DNA from: Irpex lacteus
Taxonomy: Eukaryota; Basidiomycota; Agaricomycetes; Polyporales; Irpicaceae
Assembly (NCBI GenBank): GCA_001986395.2
Contig: MQVO02000018.1
Span: 310,001-374,000 of the forward strand
Direction: 5' to 3'
Length of the DNA stretch: 64,000 nucleotides
Within the stretch, counting starts at the first letter, position 1, and each line of letters begins with the position of its first letter. The notes below the pieces were generated by a model. The model was not told the origin of the DNA. It saw only the letters and a list, made by a program, of their open reading frames with translations, and searched no databases. A program made the translations under genes and the position numbers. This document shows positions 34,082 to 46,026 of the stretch, piece by piece.

Positions 34082-36771
34082 CTAGCCAAATGCCCTCCTC
34101 CCAATCTCGCGTTCCCCGTCGTGTCTGATTCTGCGTTGGTGCTCATGTGTCATGTTTTGTATGCGATCAGCTTGCCATCCGCCCGAGTGACAATAAAACT
34201 TGCTGAGAACTATACAAAAATAATCAGGGATCACAGAGCCTGTTTCGTCGCAGTCGGTCGAGTACTTCGGGTTGAGCGAAAGTATGCAGTCAACCTCCAC
34301 CCAGCACGCTGATGCAATCTTGCTCATATCTCCTGCGAGAGAGGTTCCATTAGTCCATATCGCACTGGCAATGTATAAAAACACATGACGCCAGTGAGAG
34401 AAATCGGTGCAGGCGGCCGGGTGCCACTTGTTAGAAGACAATCGGGTCGCCGTGCTTGCCTCATCTATGTGGACTGGCTCTGGGTACTGTGGAACTTGTG
34501 TCGATACTTCAATAGTGTGTGATATTCCCTGATCTTCAAGTTTCATAATCCGGAGGGCGATCAAGCTCAGGTTCAGGAGTTGGGCCGTAGAGCGATTTTG
34601 CATGACTGCCAGCCGTGAGACTTTACGCATGACGGCTGCTAAAAATCTGTAATCTATTCATAAACATAGACGATAAGTCTCCACAGAGATATTGGTTTTA
34701 TGGTGAATCAAACCTTACCTGCTCTGGTGCACCGGCCGGTAAGGGTGTGAGTCAGAACCAAAGTATTTTCCTCGACCAATTGGAAGGGCTGGGACATCCA
34801 AGAGATCATGACATCCTCTGACATACCACATAATTGGCGTAGTGATAGAAGTCTGCCCATCCAGACATCGAAGAGCCTGCCACAGTCTAAATGGTGGCCA
34901 AGAAGAGTTGCTGCTCCGCATATCTTGAACAATAGTGAGACGGCTGTGTGATAGACACTGGCATCCATGCCGTCGCAATTGCCTGCGGGTTTCCAACACG
35001 CATCAAGGTCTTGGGTGAGCTTATTAGCAGCTTCATTGAACAAGGCGGCAGGAAATGAGTCGAGTCGATATTCTGAGCCAAGGAGAGAAGAAGTAAGAAT
35101 GTCGAAGATTGCATGCATGAGCTCGAGTAGCTGCGGCTGACAAGTACTGTTGCTGTCTCGAACGACACGAAGTAGCACCGTTGGCATCACGAGATCTAAA
35201 CTCCCAGGACCTGCACGTATTGTAAGTGATAGCCACTGATCAAAACAAGCTGACAAGATTCCCGTCGGGATGGTGACGTCGGAAGGATGGAGTGATAGGA
35301 AGGTATACGTTGCCCATGCGCCCGCCGTCGCCATTGACCTCGGGAGAGGGCCATCGCGTTCTATGGCTTCGGGTAATTTAGAGATAACGTAGGTATCGAA
35401 GAGTGTAGAGATGGCGGCCGTCGTGCTACTGGAGAGCTTTATAAGGTCAAGTGGGGCCCCTTTAGGTCCTTCTGCGAAAGCTGCAGGTAAAGGTACACGG
35501 TTACCAATAACCTGTACAAGAAATTCAATCGCCTTGTCCCATGTTGGCGCGCTCTGCTCGAGTGCGTCTCGCATGATGGTCAAGTCCAGTTCACTATTGG
35601 CCTGAAAGGTGTCGGCCGAAGCCAGAATGACCAGGTCGAGAGAATTATCGTTCAATACGTCTCTTTCCTCCTGTGGGCCTTTCCAAGATGAATAACGAAG
35701 ATCTCGTACTCCATCATATATAGAATTGAAGAACCTTGCAAAAGCCTCGTCGGGACATCTTCTACCAAGTAACAATGTCTTCAGGCAGATGCCAGCTAGC
35801 ATTGCTGGTGTTACCAGAAGCACAGCAAGACCATAGAAGATGAGTCTTCCGATGCGGGATATGACGCGCAGAGCCGGCGGGATCATGATGGTGACCAAAG
35901 GGCGCCATACACGAGTGCGAAGTAGGGAAGTGATAGAGTAAAGCGCAGGTGTTTTGTAGGGACATTGAGCGGAGAAAATCGGTGAGAATGTGAAGGAAAC
36001 TAGTAGAAATGCCCATGCGCAGATGAGAGGCAGAGCCGTGTTCCCAACGGCAGGATGCACGTTGATAGTGAAGAAGCACAGGCCGACAAAGAATAGAGCG
36101 AGGGATAGTTGCAAAAGTAGAGGGAGTGTGGATGCGATTGCAAACACCTTCCATGTCTTTAAACCTTCTCGACGGAATTGGCGAATACGTAACTGGCCCT
36201 GTGGAGAGGATGAAGCGAATGCCATGTACGCTCGGAGCCACTGCTTCACCAACATGGCAAAGGAAGCAGTGGACAGGCTGACAACGAGACTTGCGAACCA
36301 AAGGACATTGACGCGAATTGCTGCGGTGGAGGGTTGGAAGGAAGAGGAGAACGTAGCTGAAGATTGAGTACAATCCGCCATTTGTGCACAGGCGTTGGGA
36401 CACCCGTTGTTCTGGTTTGCCGCAATTATCCGGAGGACCTTCAGACTCGCAGCGGCAGAGTCTTCTTGAAGCTGCGTGTAAGAGACGACCACAAATGCCG
36501 CGAGGACGGCCGAATATAAACCTGTCTGTAGTGTTTATGATGAAGACTGTAATGATTGGACTTTAGCGGAGCAATAACTCACGAAAACCAATAACGTATC
36601 AATATCGTCCTTATAGCTCCCGATTTCTTGCTTGTCGCAGTGAACGAGGGTCCTCTCCACGGCCGCCCAGCCGGTAGTATGCTTGCATTGGTGTGACTGA
36701 GGAATGCATTGTGCACACCTCTGATTATCGTGGGAAACGGTGAACGCGGTCTTCTCCTGATAGTGAGCCAT
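34082..36771 (-). CDS. DUF6535 membrane protein, copy E (inverted, divergent)
   Basis: Exons 36771-36583, 36525-34719 and 34638-34082 sum to 2553 nt (850 residues), all in phase. The hydrophilic front is short (about 35 residues before GWAAVERTL), unlike A-D. Membrane segments are TGLYSAVLAAFVVV, NVLWFASLVVSLS, STLPLLLQLSLALFF, LICAWAFLLVSFTF, and a hydrophobic pair near 35800-35900 (LIFYGLAVLLVTPAMLAG). The later motifs SADTFQANSELDL and FLVQVIGNRVPL are kept, and the end has IPDYFCIVLSK but lacks a clear WTAxxLR. The long exon is 1807 nt, exactly as in copy B, although sequence is diverged, so exon structure is conserved. It faces the array and is not part of the recent duplication. Function unknown. 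Confidence 0.88.
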
Positions 36772-38165
36772 CGTAGAGTGACTATCGACAGCAGTCAAGG
36801 ATCTGTAAGAGTGAAAAACAAGAGAACCTACAGTGTTGTGTACCAGGGAACAGCGGGATGAAGGATGACCATGGCCATTAGCAGGGTTAAAGTACCTCAT
36901 GCGCAACCAAAGATGTAGTCCGCACAGCTATTCCATAATGGTCCCGTCGTTCTCGATACAGTGTCGATTCGTCAGAAATGAATCCCCCATACCTCGTTTG
37001 AACGCATGACAGGAATGGCTGTTCAAGTTTCCACATGACGCATGATGAGACGCAGGTAGAGATGTAGTTAAAGAAGCACGCACACGCGGAATTCGCACGT
37101 CTTCGTTTGTATACCGCATAGCAGCCAGTCCTTGCATGGAAAGCAAACAGCAATCTGAACAAAATTTGGAGAAGGGATCACGTCTGGAAGATGATCGAAC
37201 GATGATCAGTGTTACGTGACGTGGCGTAACGAGACAGCGTACCGTCAGTTTCAGCAAGTTCGAACTCGAGCGAAGCTCTTTCATCCTGATCGGCCGTCCA
37301 CTCGTCCAGCTCCCGCAAGACCGCGATTTCACAGTTCTATCAGGATGGTTGTCTGATAGCCCCCAGGCCAACGTGACCGAGATGCTCGGGCTAACGAAAT
37401 GGGTGTCAGTAATCGAGTCACAACGCTAAACAAGCGACACACTTACAGTGATGCAACTCCAAGGATTGTAGGCAAGCTAGATTTATATCCACGCATCTCC
37501 AAGGTAAGTGATTGAGTATGTAGTTTCCAATTGCATAACATCGGACGAGGAAATTACCTGCAAGGCGATACGTATGGGCTGTGCTTGAGCTACGGTGATC
37601 ACCATCTCACAGGTATTTGCGTTCCAAGTATGAATTCCATTGTTGAGCCTCTGTTTACGTCCCTGCCTTCGTCGAGAGTCGGGTTCGGGCATGTCGAGCC
37701 TAGAAACCTGATCAAGACGGCTGAAAATGAGAAAAACGACAACTATAAGCGAACGCGTGAATGTGGGGGACGTCTGTTGCGTTGGGATTCCACTTATTGA
37801 CGACAAAGATGGAAATGGGCTACCACATTACGTGAGTGCAACATGATGGAGATGTAGAAACGTTTCGGCGAGTTAGGCTCGTGAATTCTAGAGACAAGGC
37901 CACCTTCAATAGGTAGGCGGTCGCTTTTCCATTTGTGGTGCAAGACTTGTAGGCACGCAAACCTACAATTACAGACGACCCTGCAAAATTGTCTATCAGA
38001 CGTCTCAACTAACTCGATAATGTAACGTTCACTTGCAAGATGCATAGCTAGTTTTGCAGTATTTGCCACCTTACACGTATGCGTATTTGGCATGATATAA
38101 ACTAGTCCTGACGCTCCATTGTCAACGATCTTCAATCGTAAGAAACACACTACGAGTAAGTGTAC
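36772..38165. other. No supportable gene (about 1.4 kb)
   Basis: Minus-strand frames at 36928-37371 and 37794-38186 are 130-147 codons long but have no motifs, are Arg/Ser/Cys-rich in a way typical of chance frames, and lie upstream of other genes. I leave them unannotated. Confidence 0.4.
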
Positions 38166-38951
38166 ATGGCCGGGATCAAGCAGCAACGTGAGTACCGATG
38201 CCTATGTATAGTGTTGGGAAACTGCTCACCAACGAATGATTAGAATGGAAGACAATGCTCGATCATCTTGCACAGATTCAGCAGACCGGGGGTGTTCAGA
38301 CGTTCCAATAGATTTTCTCCATGGATGACCAAGGCCATTGGGTCGCACTCGCTTACAGTAAGTTCTCGACGACTACGGCTGCTCTTTCTTCTGTGTGTAT
38401 TCCTCTTGACGGTCCTTGGAGTCAAAGGTATCGAATACGGTCGGGGCACAGGACCATCCCAAAAACAAGCGATGGATCAAGCTGTTTCAATTGCCCATCA
38501 GCAACTATCAGCGGAAATGAGCCAAATCATATTCGAATCCGGCTTGAGTACGGCGCCGTCTCCGACCTACACACCCACGGCAGCTCTGACCTACACGGTC
38601 TATCCCATTCACGATCAACTGCAATGGGCTGCGATTGCTTACAGTAAGTGCTCAGCGGCCCGCGTTTTTATTGATGACTGTTGACAATATTGCCCATGAA
38701 GTCAAGAGACATAGAATATGGGCGGGGAAGAGGAAGTTCGTAAAAGCAGGCGGAGGCACGAGCTGGCACGAGCTGCTGCGATAGCCTATCAGCGATTGTA
38801 TTCGGAGATGACTCAGACGACGTTCGTACCTCCACAACGCACGGTACCGCCTCCCACCACATGGAAAGCACATACGAAGAATGGTATCGTGCGGTATACG
38901 GACACGCGCCGGCAAATTGGTAAAGCTAAGTGGGGTGGCGATATGAATTAG
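38166..38951 (+). pseudogene. Broken gene with two dsRNA-binding-domain-like repeats
   Basis: Exon 38166-38187 joins at 38244 (intron 38188-38243) to give MAGIKQ then WKTMLDHLAQIQQTGG, a plausible first helix. TAG follows at 38309-38311. After the stop the frame continues HWVALAY, splices at GTAAGT (38362) and resumes with EYGRGTGPSQKQAMDQA, the loop and second helix typical of dsRBDs. A second half-repeat follows (LTYTVYPIHDQLQW, then after another GTAAGT intron YGRGRGSS, TAA at 38741, KQAEA). A frame change is needed to reach LARAAAIAYQRLYSEM, which mirrors the first repeat. Two in-frame stops plus a frameshift make it a pseudogene. Family assignment rests on repeat-to-repeat similarity and general dsRBD pattern. 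Confidence 0.6.
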
Positions 38952-39069
38952 TAGTAGAACTATTTATACAAAACCATCGAGGCCTAATATTGAGGGGATG
39001 TAGTGTTTGTAGAATCGCGTAAGACACAATGCAGGTGGAGGTGATAGTGGGTAAATGTGCTTTCTGAGT

Positions 39070-39975
39070 CTACGTCTTCAGTTCCCAGCTGACTCCGCAA
39101 CCGCAACCACTTCCCTTTGCCTACGGAGCGTGTCAATGGCTACCGACGAAGATGAATATTGAGCAACTTACTTGAGGATTCTCAGCCACTCTGAAACTAC
39201 TGCCTATCAGCTCAGTCGCAAAGTCGATTAACGACCCCTTCAAGAGCGACAACGACACTGCGTCTACTACGACATTTGAAGGTCGGATTGTCGGATGTGA
39301 GAACACGCTATCAACAAACACGTGAATACCAGAGTAAGTAGATCAACAACGGATGGGTGCTCACTAGTCGTCTATCTGTCTTTTCTTCGCTAGCTCCATC
39401 TTATATTGGTATCCGTGACATCCTCCGCTCTCGACTGCTATTCGGAGCGCGGCGTCCGGGTTGTTCTCGCGTTGAGATATCCGTTGAAGTTGCTACGTAG
39501 TTTACGTTATGTCCTCATCATACTTAGAGCATTAAACAGCAAGACATACCTCGGCAGCCCGCTCGGTAAGCTCTAGTGTCGCCTCTTCAAGTGGTACAAG
39601 CTCAATGTCAATATCATCATCTTCGTCTTCTCCCTGTTTGAGTTCTGATTCTCGGACGCGTAGTGACTCGGGAGTTGGGTATTGCACAAGTACCGCCTTG
39701 TCGCCTGGTGGATGTGCACTAGACAGTGAAGAGGCCCTGGCAACTGGTGTATGTGAGAACAGTCTGACACCAGGTTGATGCAGATGCGCAGGCTGTGTGC
39801 GATTTCTCGAACAGCTGTGTCCTAGTGTCTCTGTAGACAGAGAGGAAGTGGAGGAAACCAAGCTGAAAGAACGCGAGCTAGGCTGGATCAACCTCCGGGA
39901 AGTCCAGGCCGACGTGCTCGCAATCAAGCTTGAACGTGACGTGCTGGCGAATCTTGAAGAGGTTTTGGCTAACAT
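39070..39975 (-). CDS. ISA2: Mitochondrial iron-sulfur cluster assembly protein, ISA2/ISCA2 type
   Basis: Exons 39975-39550, 39492-39365, 39307-39172 and 39120-39070 give 246 residues with all junctions in phase. The first 90 residues are Ser/Arg-rich and nearly free of acids, fitting a mitochondrial presequence. The HesB/IscA fold follows: LTERAAEQL, then SGGCHGYQYKMEL with the first cluster/iron ligand Cys, then VVVDAVSLSLLKGS, and SGCGCGVSWEL with the C-x-C pair. Spacing and the LIGSSFRVAENPQA stretch match human ISCA2 (LIRSSFQVLNNPQA) better than ISA1. Known role: with ISA1 and IBA57 it makes [4Fe-4S] clusters for mitochondrial enzymes such as aconitase and lipoate synthase. All three ligands are present, so it should be functional. 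Confidence 0.93.
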
Positions 39976-40395
39976 TGTTGCAACAGGCCCTTGTCGATAG
40001 TCCTGGTCAGGGTAAGGAGAACGACGGGAGTGTTAATGTCAGATACGCAGCTGAGAGCAATGAGTAAGCAGGAGGTAAATCCGCATTTCCTATTGGTCGG
40101 CCGAACGGAACGAATTGGGCGCTCATTGAATGGCCCGATGGTTGCCTTTTGAGGAAATACCCGACGCAACTACGCCGGAAACGGGTTTGTATTATACGGG
40201 ACTATCGTACGGTCTACATGTACATGAACGATGCTTTATGACATAAAAAAATTCTAAGTGCCTCTATGCCGCTTTATTTCCAGGTTATTCGAATATCTAG
40301 TGTTACAATCCAATCACCCAAGTAAGTATAACCTTTATGTTCGCCCATGTTTTTGCCCAATTTCGACAACTCTAGTCTTCATAGCCATGATGCTT
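39976..40395. other. Intergenic region between ISA2 and the deacetylase
   Basis: 420 bases with the ISA2 promoter (minus strand) and the deacetylase 3' end. No ORF of interest. Confidence 0.5.
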
Positions 40396-42258
40396 TCAAT
40401 CACGAGGAGGCCTCGTCCACACTTCCTTCCCCTTCACCCAGGTACTCTGGACATACCCCTTCCTATCCAACACGATCAGATCCGCATCCGCGCCAGGCCT
40501 GAGCGTGCCCTTCTTGTTCTCAATCCCAAGACACTTGGCGGGGTTGTACGTAGCGCACTTGATTGCCTCACCAAGCGAGCAACCAGTGAAGCGAGTAAAG
40601 TTTCGAACACACTTCTCGAGGGTTACGACGCTGCCAGCGAGCGTGTCGGTACCTTCGAGGTAGAGCTTGTCACCCTCCTTGATAAACCGCTTGCCGTCAC
40701 GCCACTCGTGGATGCCGTCCTTGAGGTTTGGATCGAGAATCTTCATAGCTAAGCAGGAATGGTCAGGATACTTCCTTATTATCTTGAGAGGAGCACGTAC
40801 CATCAGTAATCAGGATGCAACCCTCGGGATATGCAGAGTAGGCGAGCTACAGGTTTTGGTAATTAAGATATACGCACGAAAGCGCGGAGAAATTATTGCT
40901 TACTCGAACAGAGTTAGGATGTGAGTGGATACCGTCGACGATCATCTCGTAGAACGGCCTCTCGAACGACATCTTCGCAATCTCTCCTTTCTTCAGCCCC
41001 AAGTCCGTATCGATAGGTGCAAGCACAGGGGTCATGGGCGGAGTGACCAACTCGTCGAATGCCTCGCTCGTCGCCTTCGCACCACCATCGCCGTGAGCAG
41101 CCATGACGCGCTTAGCAAGTGAAGAGCCAGATTCGCCTCTCTTGTGTGATACGACTGAAGCCGGGAAGGTTGTACCAACTGGCGACGTCGGCGCAGATGT
41201 TGGGGACAAGGGGGCAGACAGGTGCGGTGATGCTCCAAGCAAACCGATAATGGATGGATCACGGTGGTGCAGCTGAGGCATTGCGTTAAACAAGTGGGTG
41301 ATAAGCCTGGCACCACCTATGGCAGCGGCGGTCGCAATATCCGTGGACGCGATACTGTGTCCGATAGAGAAAATAACACCGCGCTTAGTGGCTTCCTCCA
41401 TAGCTTCACGTACACCTGCGATCTCAGGCGCTGCGGTGATGATACGGATACCGACACTATCGGATTGAGGTTCACAGGCCATGAGCCAGTCCTCTTGGAC
41501 AACCAGGTTCTCGGAGCCGTAGACTTGCTCAAAGGATGTGAAACCCTCGTCGGCCTTCAGGAGAAACTGGGGAGCATGGGCACCGCGTTTTGCCATTTGG
41601 ATGAATGGACCCTCGGCGTGCCAGCCGAGCATGGTGGCTGAGGTGGCTGAGGAGTAGGGACGGAGGAGGTTTAGGAGGGTCGGGTACAAGGACTTCTCTT
41701 GGGTCTACAACAAACTAGTTTGAGCGAAACAAACCATGCGTTGTAGGTCACGAGGGCTTACTATAATAGTTGGTATAAGCCTAAGAGACAGAACTTCAGC
41801 TGACGGCCAATTGAGTTTATTGAACGGATCCTTACGAAGTCACGCCGGTTTCGACGATCTTCTCAGCAACGTGCTTTATGCCGTTTCGGTATGCTTCATG
41901 GTCCCCATCAAACACGGAGAAATCGAATCCATATGCTCCATTGATTTGAATGTCGAGGTAGCCAGGGCTGAATCAAATGTTAGCGAAAACCAAATGCAGA
42001 AAACATGAACGCGTATAGACCTGAGAATGTTGCCACCAAGGTCAATTACTCGATCAGGCCTCTGACGACGTTTGAAGAATGTTTTCTATAGAACGATGTC
42101 AGTAACGCAATTTACGCATTTCGTTGCGTAAAACCCACCTGAGCATCGAGGACGACACCCCTAACTTCGTCAATCCATAGGTCTTTCTCCACCAAGCTAC
42201 CGTCTTCAGTGGGCAGTAGACAATTGGTGAAGCAGATAAGACCGTTCGGGGAGGACAT
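40396..42258 (-). CDS. N-acetylglucosamine-6-phosphate deacetylase
   Basis: Seven exons (42258-42139, 42085-42021, 41967-41836, 41780-41762, 41704-40904, 40846-40801, 40748-40396) sum to 1536 nt (511 residues), all in phase. Amidohydrolase-fold landmarks appear in order: PGYLDIQINGAYG, GWHAEGPFI (metal-binding His/Glu region), GHSIAST, THLFNAM, DGIHSHP and the catalytic-Asp motif ITDAM. The enzyme removes acetate from GlcNAc-6-P to give GlcN-6-P in amino-sugar catabolism and cell-wall turnover. It is longer than the usual ~390-430 residues because of a Ser/Pro/Thr-rich insertion of about 85 residues between the GLLG and ERPFYEMIVDG motifs. The 19-nt fourth exon is unusually small but is needed for the frame. 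No GlcN-6-P deaminase or kinase neighbour is visible. Confidence 0.93.
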
Positions 42259-42892
42259 AATGATACTGTCTGTTCTACCAGAGTAGAGTGGGGGTTAGGA
42301 GAGGAAATAGGGATCGGCGATGGGTCTTCATTCCAAGCAGTTATATCCTCTCCGTGCAGACGCCGAGATAGGTTCAGCCACATGGGTGGTCGGCTTCTCG
42401 ATTGAACATGTGAGTTATCGGTATGTTCGGAAGGGTCGTCCGGCGATTGGCCACTTGGACTGGACTCGGAGTGAGTGATCCAGACGGAGTGGCTACTGGA
42501 CAAACGTGCATGAGGCTACCACAAGTGGAGAGTTGAGGAGAAGTCATCTGCCAGGGCGTGCGTGCACCTCTTCTGTAACATATGGTCGTTTGTATACGCG
42601 GATCCTGGGCAAGTGGACGGTGGTGGTAGAGAGCAACTTTGTAAGTGCCGATCAGAGTCTCGATCAACAGACTTGGATGAAGGCGCTGGAAGATATGATG
42701 ATATATCGCCTCGGTGTCTAGGCCTAATTTGATGGCAAGCTCAGTTATCAATTGTAACGGTGGGCTATCTGCAGATACGTCTGGCATGAGTCATACTGTC
42801 ATAGTAATAAAGTGTTGAGAGATAGAGAGGGGGTTGGCATGGCAGAAGGCGAGATTAGGGTATACTACGCTACGAGTCTATTGAACCTTCCA
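42259..42892. other. Intergenic region upstream of the deacetylase
   Basis: 634 bases. A minus-strand frame of 137 codons (42374-42787) exists and its first 45 codons look protein-like, but no splice or family support was found. It may overlap the deacetylase 5' UTR. Confidence 0.4.
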
Positions 42893-44833
42893 TTAAACAC
42901 CAAAGACCGCCTTGAAATACTTCTCAGCGCCCTCTTTGCCCTTAACAATCGCACCCACAGCACCATCAGGTCTAACGATGATAGTCTTGAAGCCCTTGCT
43001 GACCGGAGGATAGTAGGTGTGCGCATACTCGTTAATATCGACGAAGACAGCGTCAACACCGGTGCCAACGGCAGTACCATCCTTGGGGACCACAAGAACA
43101 GTATAAACCGCTCCAGCCGGGATCTTCTTTATCACCTCAAGAACCTCCGGGTTCTCCCCAAACAGAAGCACGGTGTGCCTCGTAGGCCTATAGATGTCGA
43201 ATAGCGTCTTCTTCTCTTCGCTGCCATTGGCGCGGACCAGTCCGGGAGAGTCTGGAGCACGATCGCCTGCCTTGAGGACAGTGGGGTCCTCAGGCCGGTA
43301 CGCGCCACTCACTTCCTCCTCGCCTTCCTCCTTAGGCTGCTCGTCAACTACGATGGGGCTTCCACGGTAATTGACACCAAGCTGTTGGAGAATCTTGGGA
43401 CGACGCATGTGAGTGGGCTCAGAAGGAGCACCCTCTTTCTCTCGGTAGGTGAAGGCTGCCTTCAGGAGCTCGGTAGTACGGAAGAGCATGTCACGAACGA
43501 TCGGAAGACGTTCTTTCTCGTACGAGTCGAGGAGGGCGGCGCGTGGGACAGTTGGATATTTGAGAGCGAGGTTCAGCTTCCAGGCGAGGTTGAAAGCATC
43601 CTGTGCACCAGTGTTGAGACCTTGACCTCCAGTTGGGCTGTGTACATGAGCGGCATCTGTACAAATGGACACATCAGCTCCAGCTGCTTCAGGTACAAGA
43701 GGAAGCACGCAGTTACCTCCGATCAGGAAAACTCTTCCTACACCAAACTTCTCTACCATTCGCACGTTGGCCTTCCAGACGGTATTCCAAACGATCTCTC
43801 CAAACTCTAGATTGTCCCTCTTTGTGACTTCCGTGACGAGGTTGATGAGAGCCTGGCGATCCCGATAAATAAGGTCACAGTCCACTTGCTCGCCGCCTGC
43901 CATGATGGAGAACACTTCCGGCCGCTCAGTCGGACGAATGTATACTCTGCTCATGCATATTGTCAGGAGGAAGCGTTGGAATGAGGGGAGACTATCACTT
44001 ACGCTTTACTCCCAGCGTCGCCCCATTGGTGCCAAAGATCTCTGCTTAGGCCCTTGAGCTCCATATCAACCAAATTAAGACGCAGAGCGTCATGCGTCTG
44101 GCCTTCGAAGTTGAGTCCTAGCTGCTTTCTAGCCACACCTATTGAGGACACAGAGTAAGTACTTGCTCGAATAACAAAGGAAAACACTCACTCCTTGCAC
44201 CTTCAGCACTGACTAGATACTTCGCGCGCACAGTCTCCTGCCTGTCCTGCCCATCCTCATGATGCACAAGCTCTGCTGTCACGCCGTCGTCATCTTGGGT
44301 CAAGCTGACGAGTTCAGTTCCGAGCTCAACATGGGTCCCATACTTCGCCAGGTGCCTGCGATGAATCTCCTCGTTATGGTATTGACCGACCAGGTGCGGA
44401 GTCCTCTATAGATTGGAACTATTGAGCATCTTTCACTGCTTTGTAATTTGATAGTACTTACAAACGGCACATCCGGAGTAGGGTCTGCATGTTCGACCAT
44501 GTCCATCTTCGTCACGACCTCCTTGCCATCAATGATTTTGTAGCTCGCCACAGGAACAGGCTTAAGCCCCTCATTGAAGATGTCAGGAAGAGTGCCCAAC
44601 GCATTGTAGATTTCCAGAGTACGTGGCTGGTTACCCGCACCACGTTGTCCCTTGTGGAACTGAGTGTCCTTTTCGATAATTCGGACGGGAATGTCGTTCT
44701 GACGCAGAGTCAGAGCAAGGATGAGACCGGTAGGTCCCGCACCGGCCTGCCAGCGAGTTATCAGATAAGATATAGCGTCAACTGTAGATTATCGGGTGGG
44801 ACGTACGATGAGGACGGCTGGCTCGGAGGACAT
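42893..44833 (-). CDS. FAD-dependent aromatic monooxygenase, phenol-hydroxylase-like (copy 1)
   Basis: Six exons (44833-44807, 44746-44462, 44405-44192, 44138-44003, 43946-43717, 43656-42893) total 1656 nt (551 residues), in phase. The dinucleotide-binding Rossmann motif AGAGPTGLILAL follows a 9-residue first exon. RIIEKD and GQRGAGNQPRTLE are the usual FAD contacts. The second FAD motif is GDAAHVHSPTGGQGLNTG. The last 150 residues form the thioredoxin-like tail of this class, ending IIVRPDGAVGAIV. The family hydroxylates phenols and related aromatics with NADPH and O2. The exon 5 start has two possible acceptors four bases apart (CAG at 43947 preferred). A paralogue lies at 50603-52734 in the other orientation. 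Substrate is not predictable. Confidence 0.92.
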
Positions 44834-46026
44834 TATAAGCAGATGTTGGCAGTGGATTGTGTTGCTGTAGAGAATGTTCCGGGTTGTCGATACCGCCTAA
44901 TTCCTCTCCTCAACACCTTTTTATACCTCGAGCGATCCAACATAGATCACAGCCGCTACCACGCAAGCGCCGCGGCCGGCGCGAAGATTGATGGGAGGCC
45001 AGAGGGCGTCGCGCCGAACCCACAAAGGGCTGTGCTCCCCTAGTGCAATACGTCAAGCTACAAATTGCATTCGCAGTCGTCGATATATGAGTAAGATAGA
45101 GTCTCAGTTACAATGTGTAACTTACTCACTTACGATTGATCGCAGTGCATGAATACAGCGCAGTTGGGCGCTAATGACCGATCAAGTCGGCATCGTGCGT
45201 TGCCTACGGACTCGCAAGAAGCTGCAAAGTGTCATGGCCTTGTAGAGTTTCGAGGTATAAGCGAGTTCTCCAAGCTTGGGGGTCTTCTACAAGGCGATCT
45301 TCGGAAGGAGACATCTGTAAGAAATGCTGAAATCGTAAGTTTGCGGGACTGCGGCCAGCATACGCGCATGACGAGTTTTGTGCGGCCGAGAACAAATCCA
45401 GCCAAATAACATGTGTATTGATGACCAGAAGGTAACTTGGCGGAGCAGATGCTAAAATTAGATGGACGATTTGAGCTTTTAAAGTAACCTTGGTGTGCCG
45501 CACCAGGTTCGACGTCGTTACGTGTCACTACCAGCGATGGCTTTTTTGGGTGCTGCCTGCCTTGGATTACAGCATATTCAGTGGAAAATATCGCAAGGAG
45601 TTTCGATATATAGTGGCATGGTAAATCCATGCCCACTGCAACTTACAACTATCAGCAAAGGCTATAAGAGGAGTGCCAGAGAAGAAACGAAACGACTACG
45701 AAACACCGTGCTCAGGACATCGCGGCGTTTGCCATATGGTGCTCCGGGCCGCACTCAAGACTCGGAGTTCCAGTGAGGGTGGAGGAATTTCCTCCTTGGA
45801 AGCGGCCACCACGTCCAACTACGTCCTTCTCAAGCACAGATAATATTCGGCCGAAGTGTATATGATTCATATATGCCATTGAGTACCTTTAAGGCCTGCT
45901 TCTCAAAGTTCGGCAGTGAGTAACCATACTTGCTTCAGTGGGAGGTAAATATTTCGTGACGCTGCTCAGCCATTCGCACAGAGCGGCTCAAATTGATGAT
46001 TGCCACAGATAACTTTGCACAATAAC
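44834..46026. other. Intergenic region between monooxygenase 1 and the calpain gene (divergent)
   Basis: 1.2 kb. Frames of up to 134 codons (45204-45636, both strands) show no motifs. It holds both promoters. Confidence 0.45.

Noticed and set aside
37794..38186. 130-codon minus-strand frame
   Set aside because: It overlaps the start of the dsRBD remnant on the other strand and has no motif.
42374..42787. 137-codon minus-strand frame upstream of the deacetylase
   Set aside because: The first part looks protein-like, but the rest does not, and no splice to the deacetylase keeps frame.
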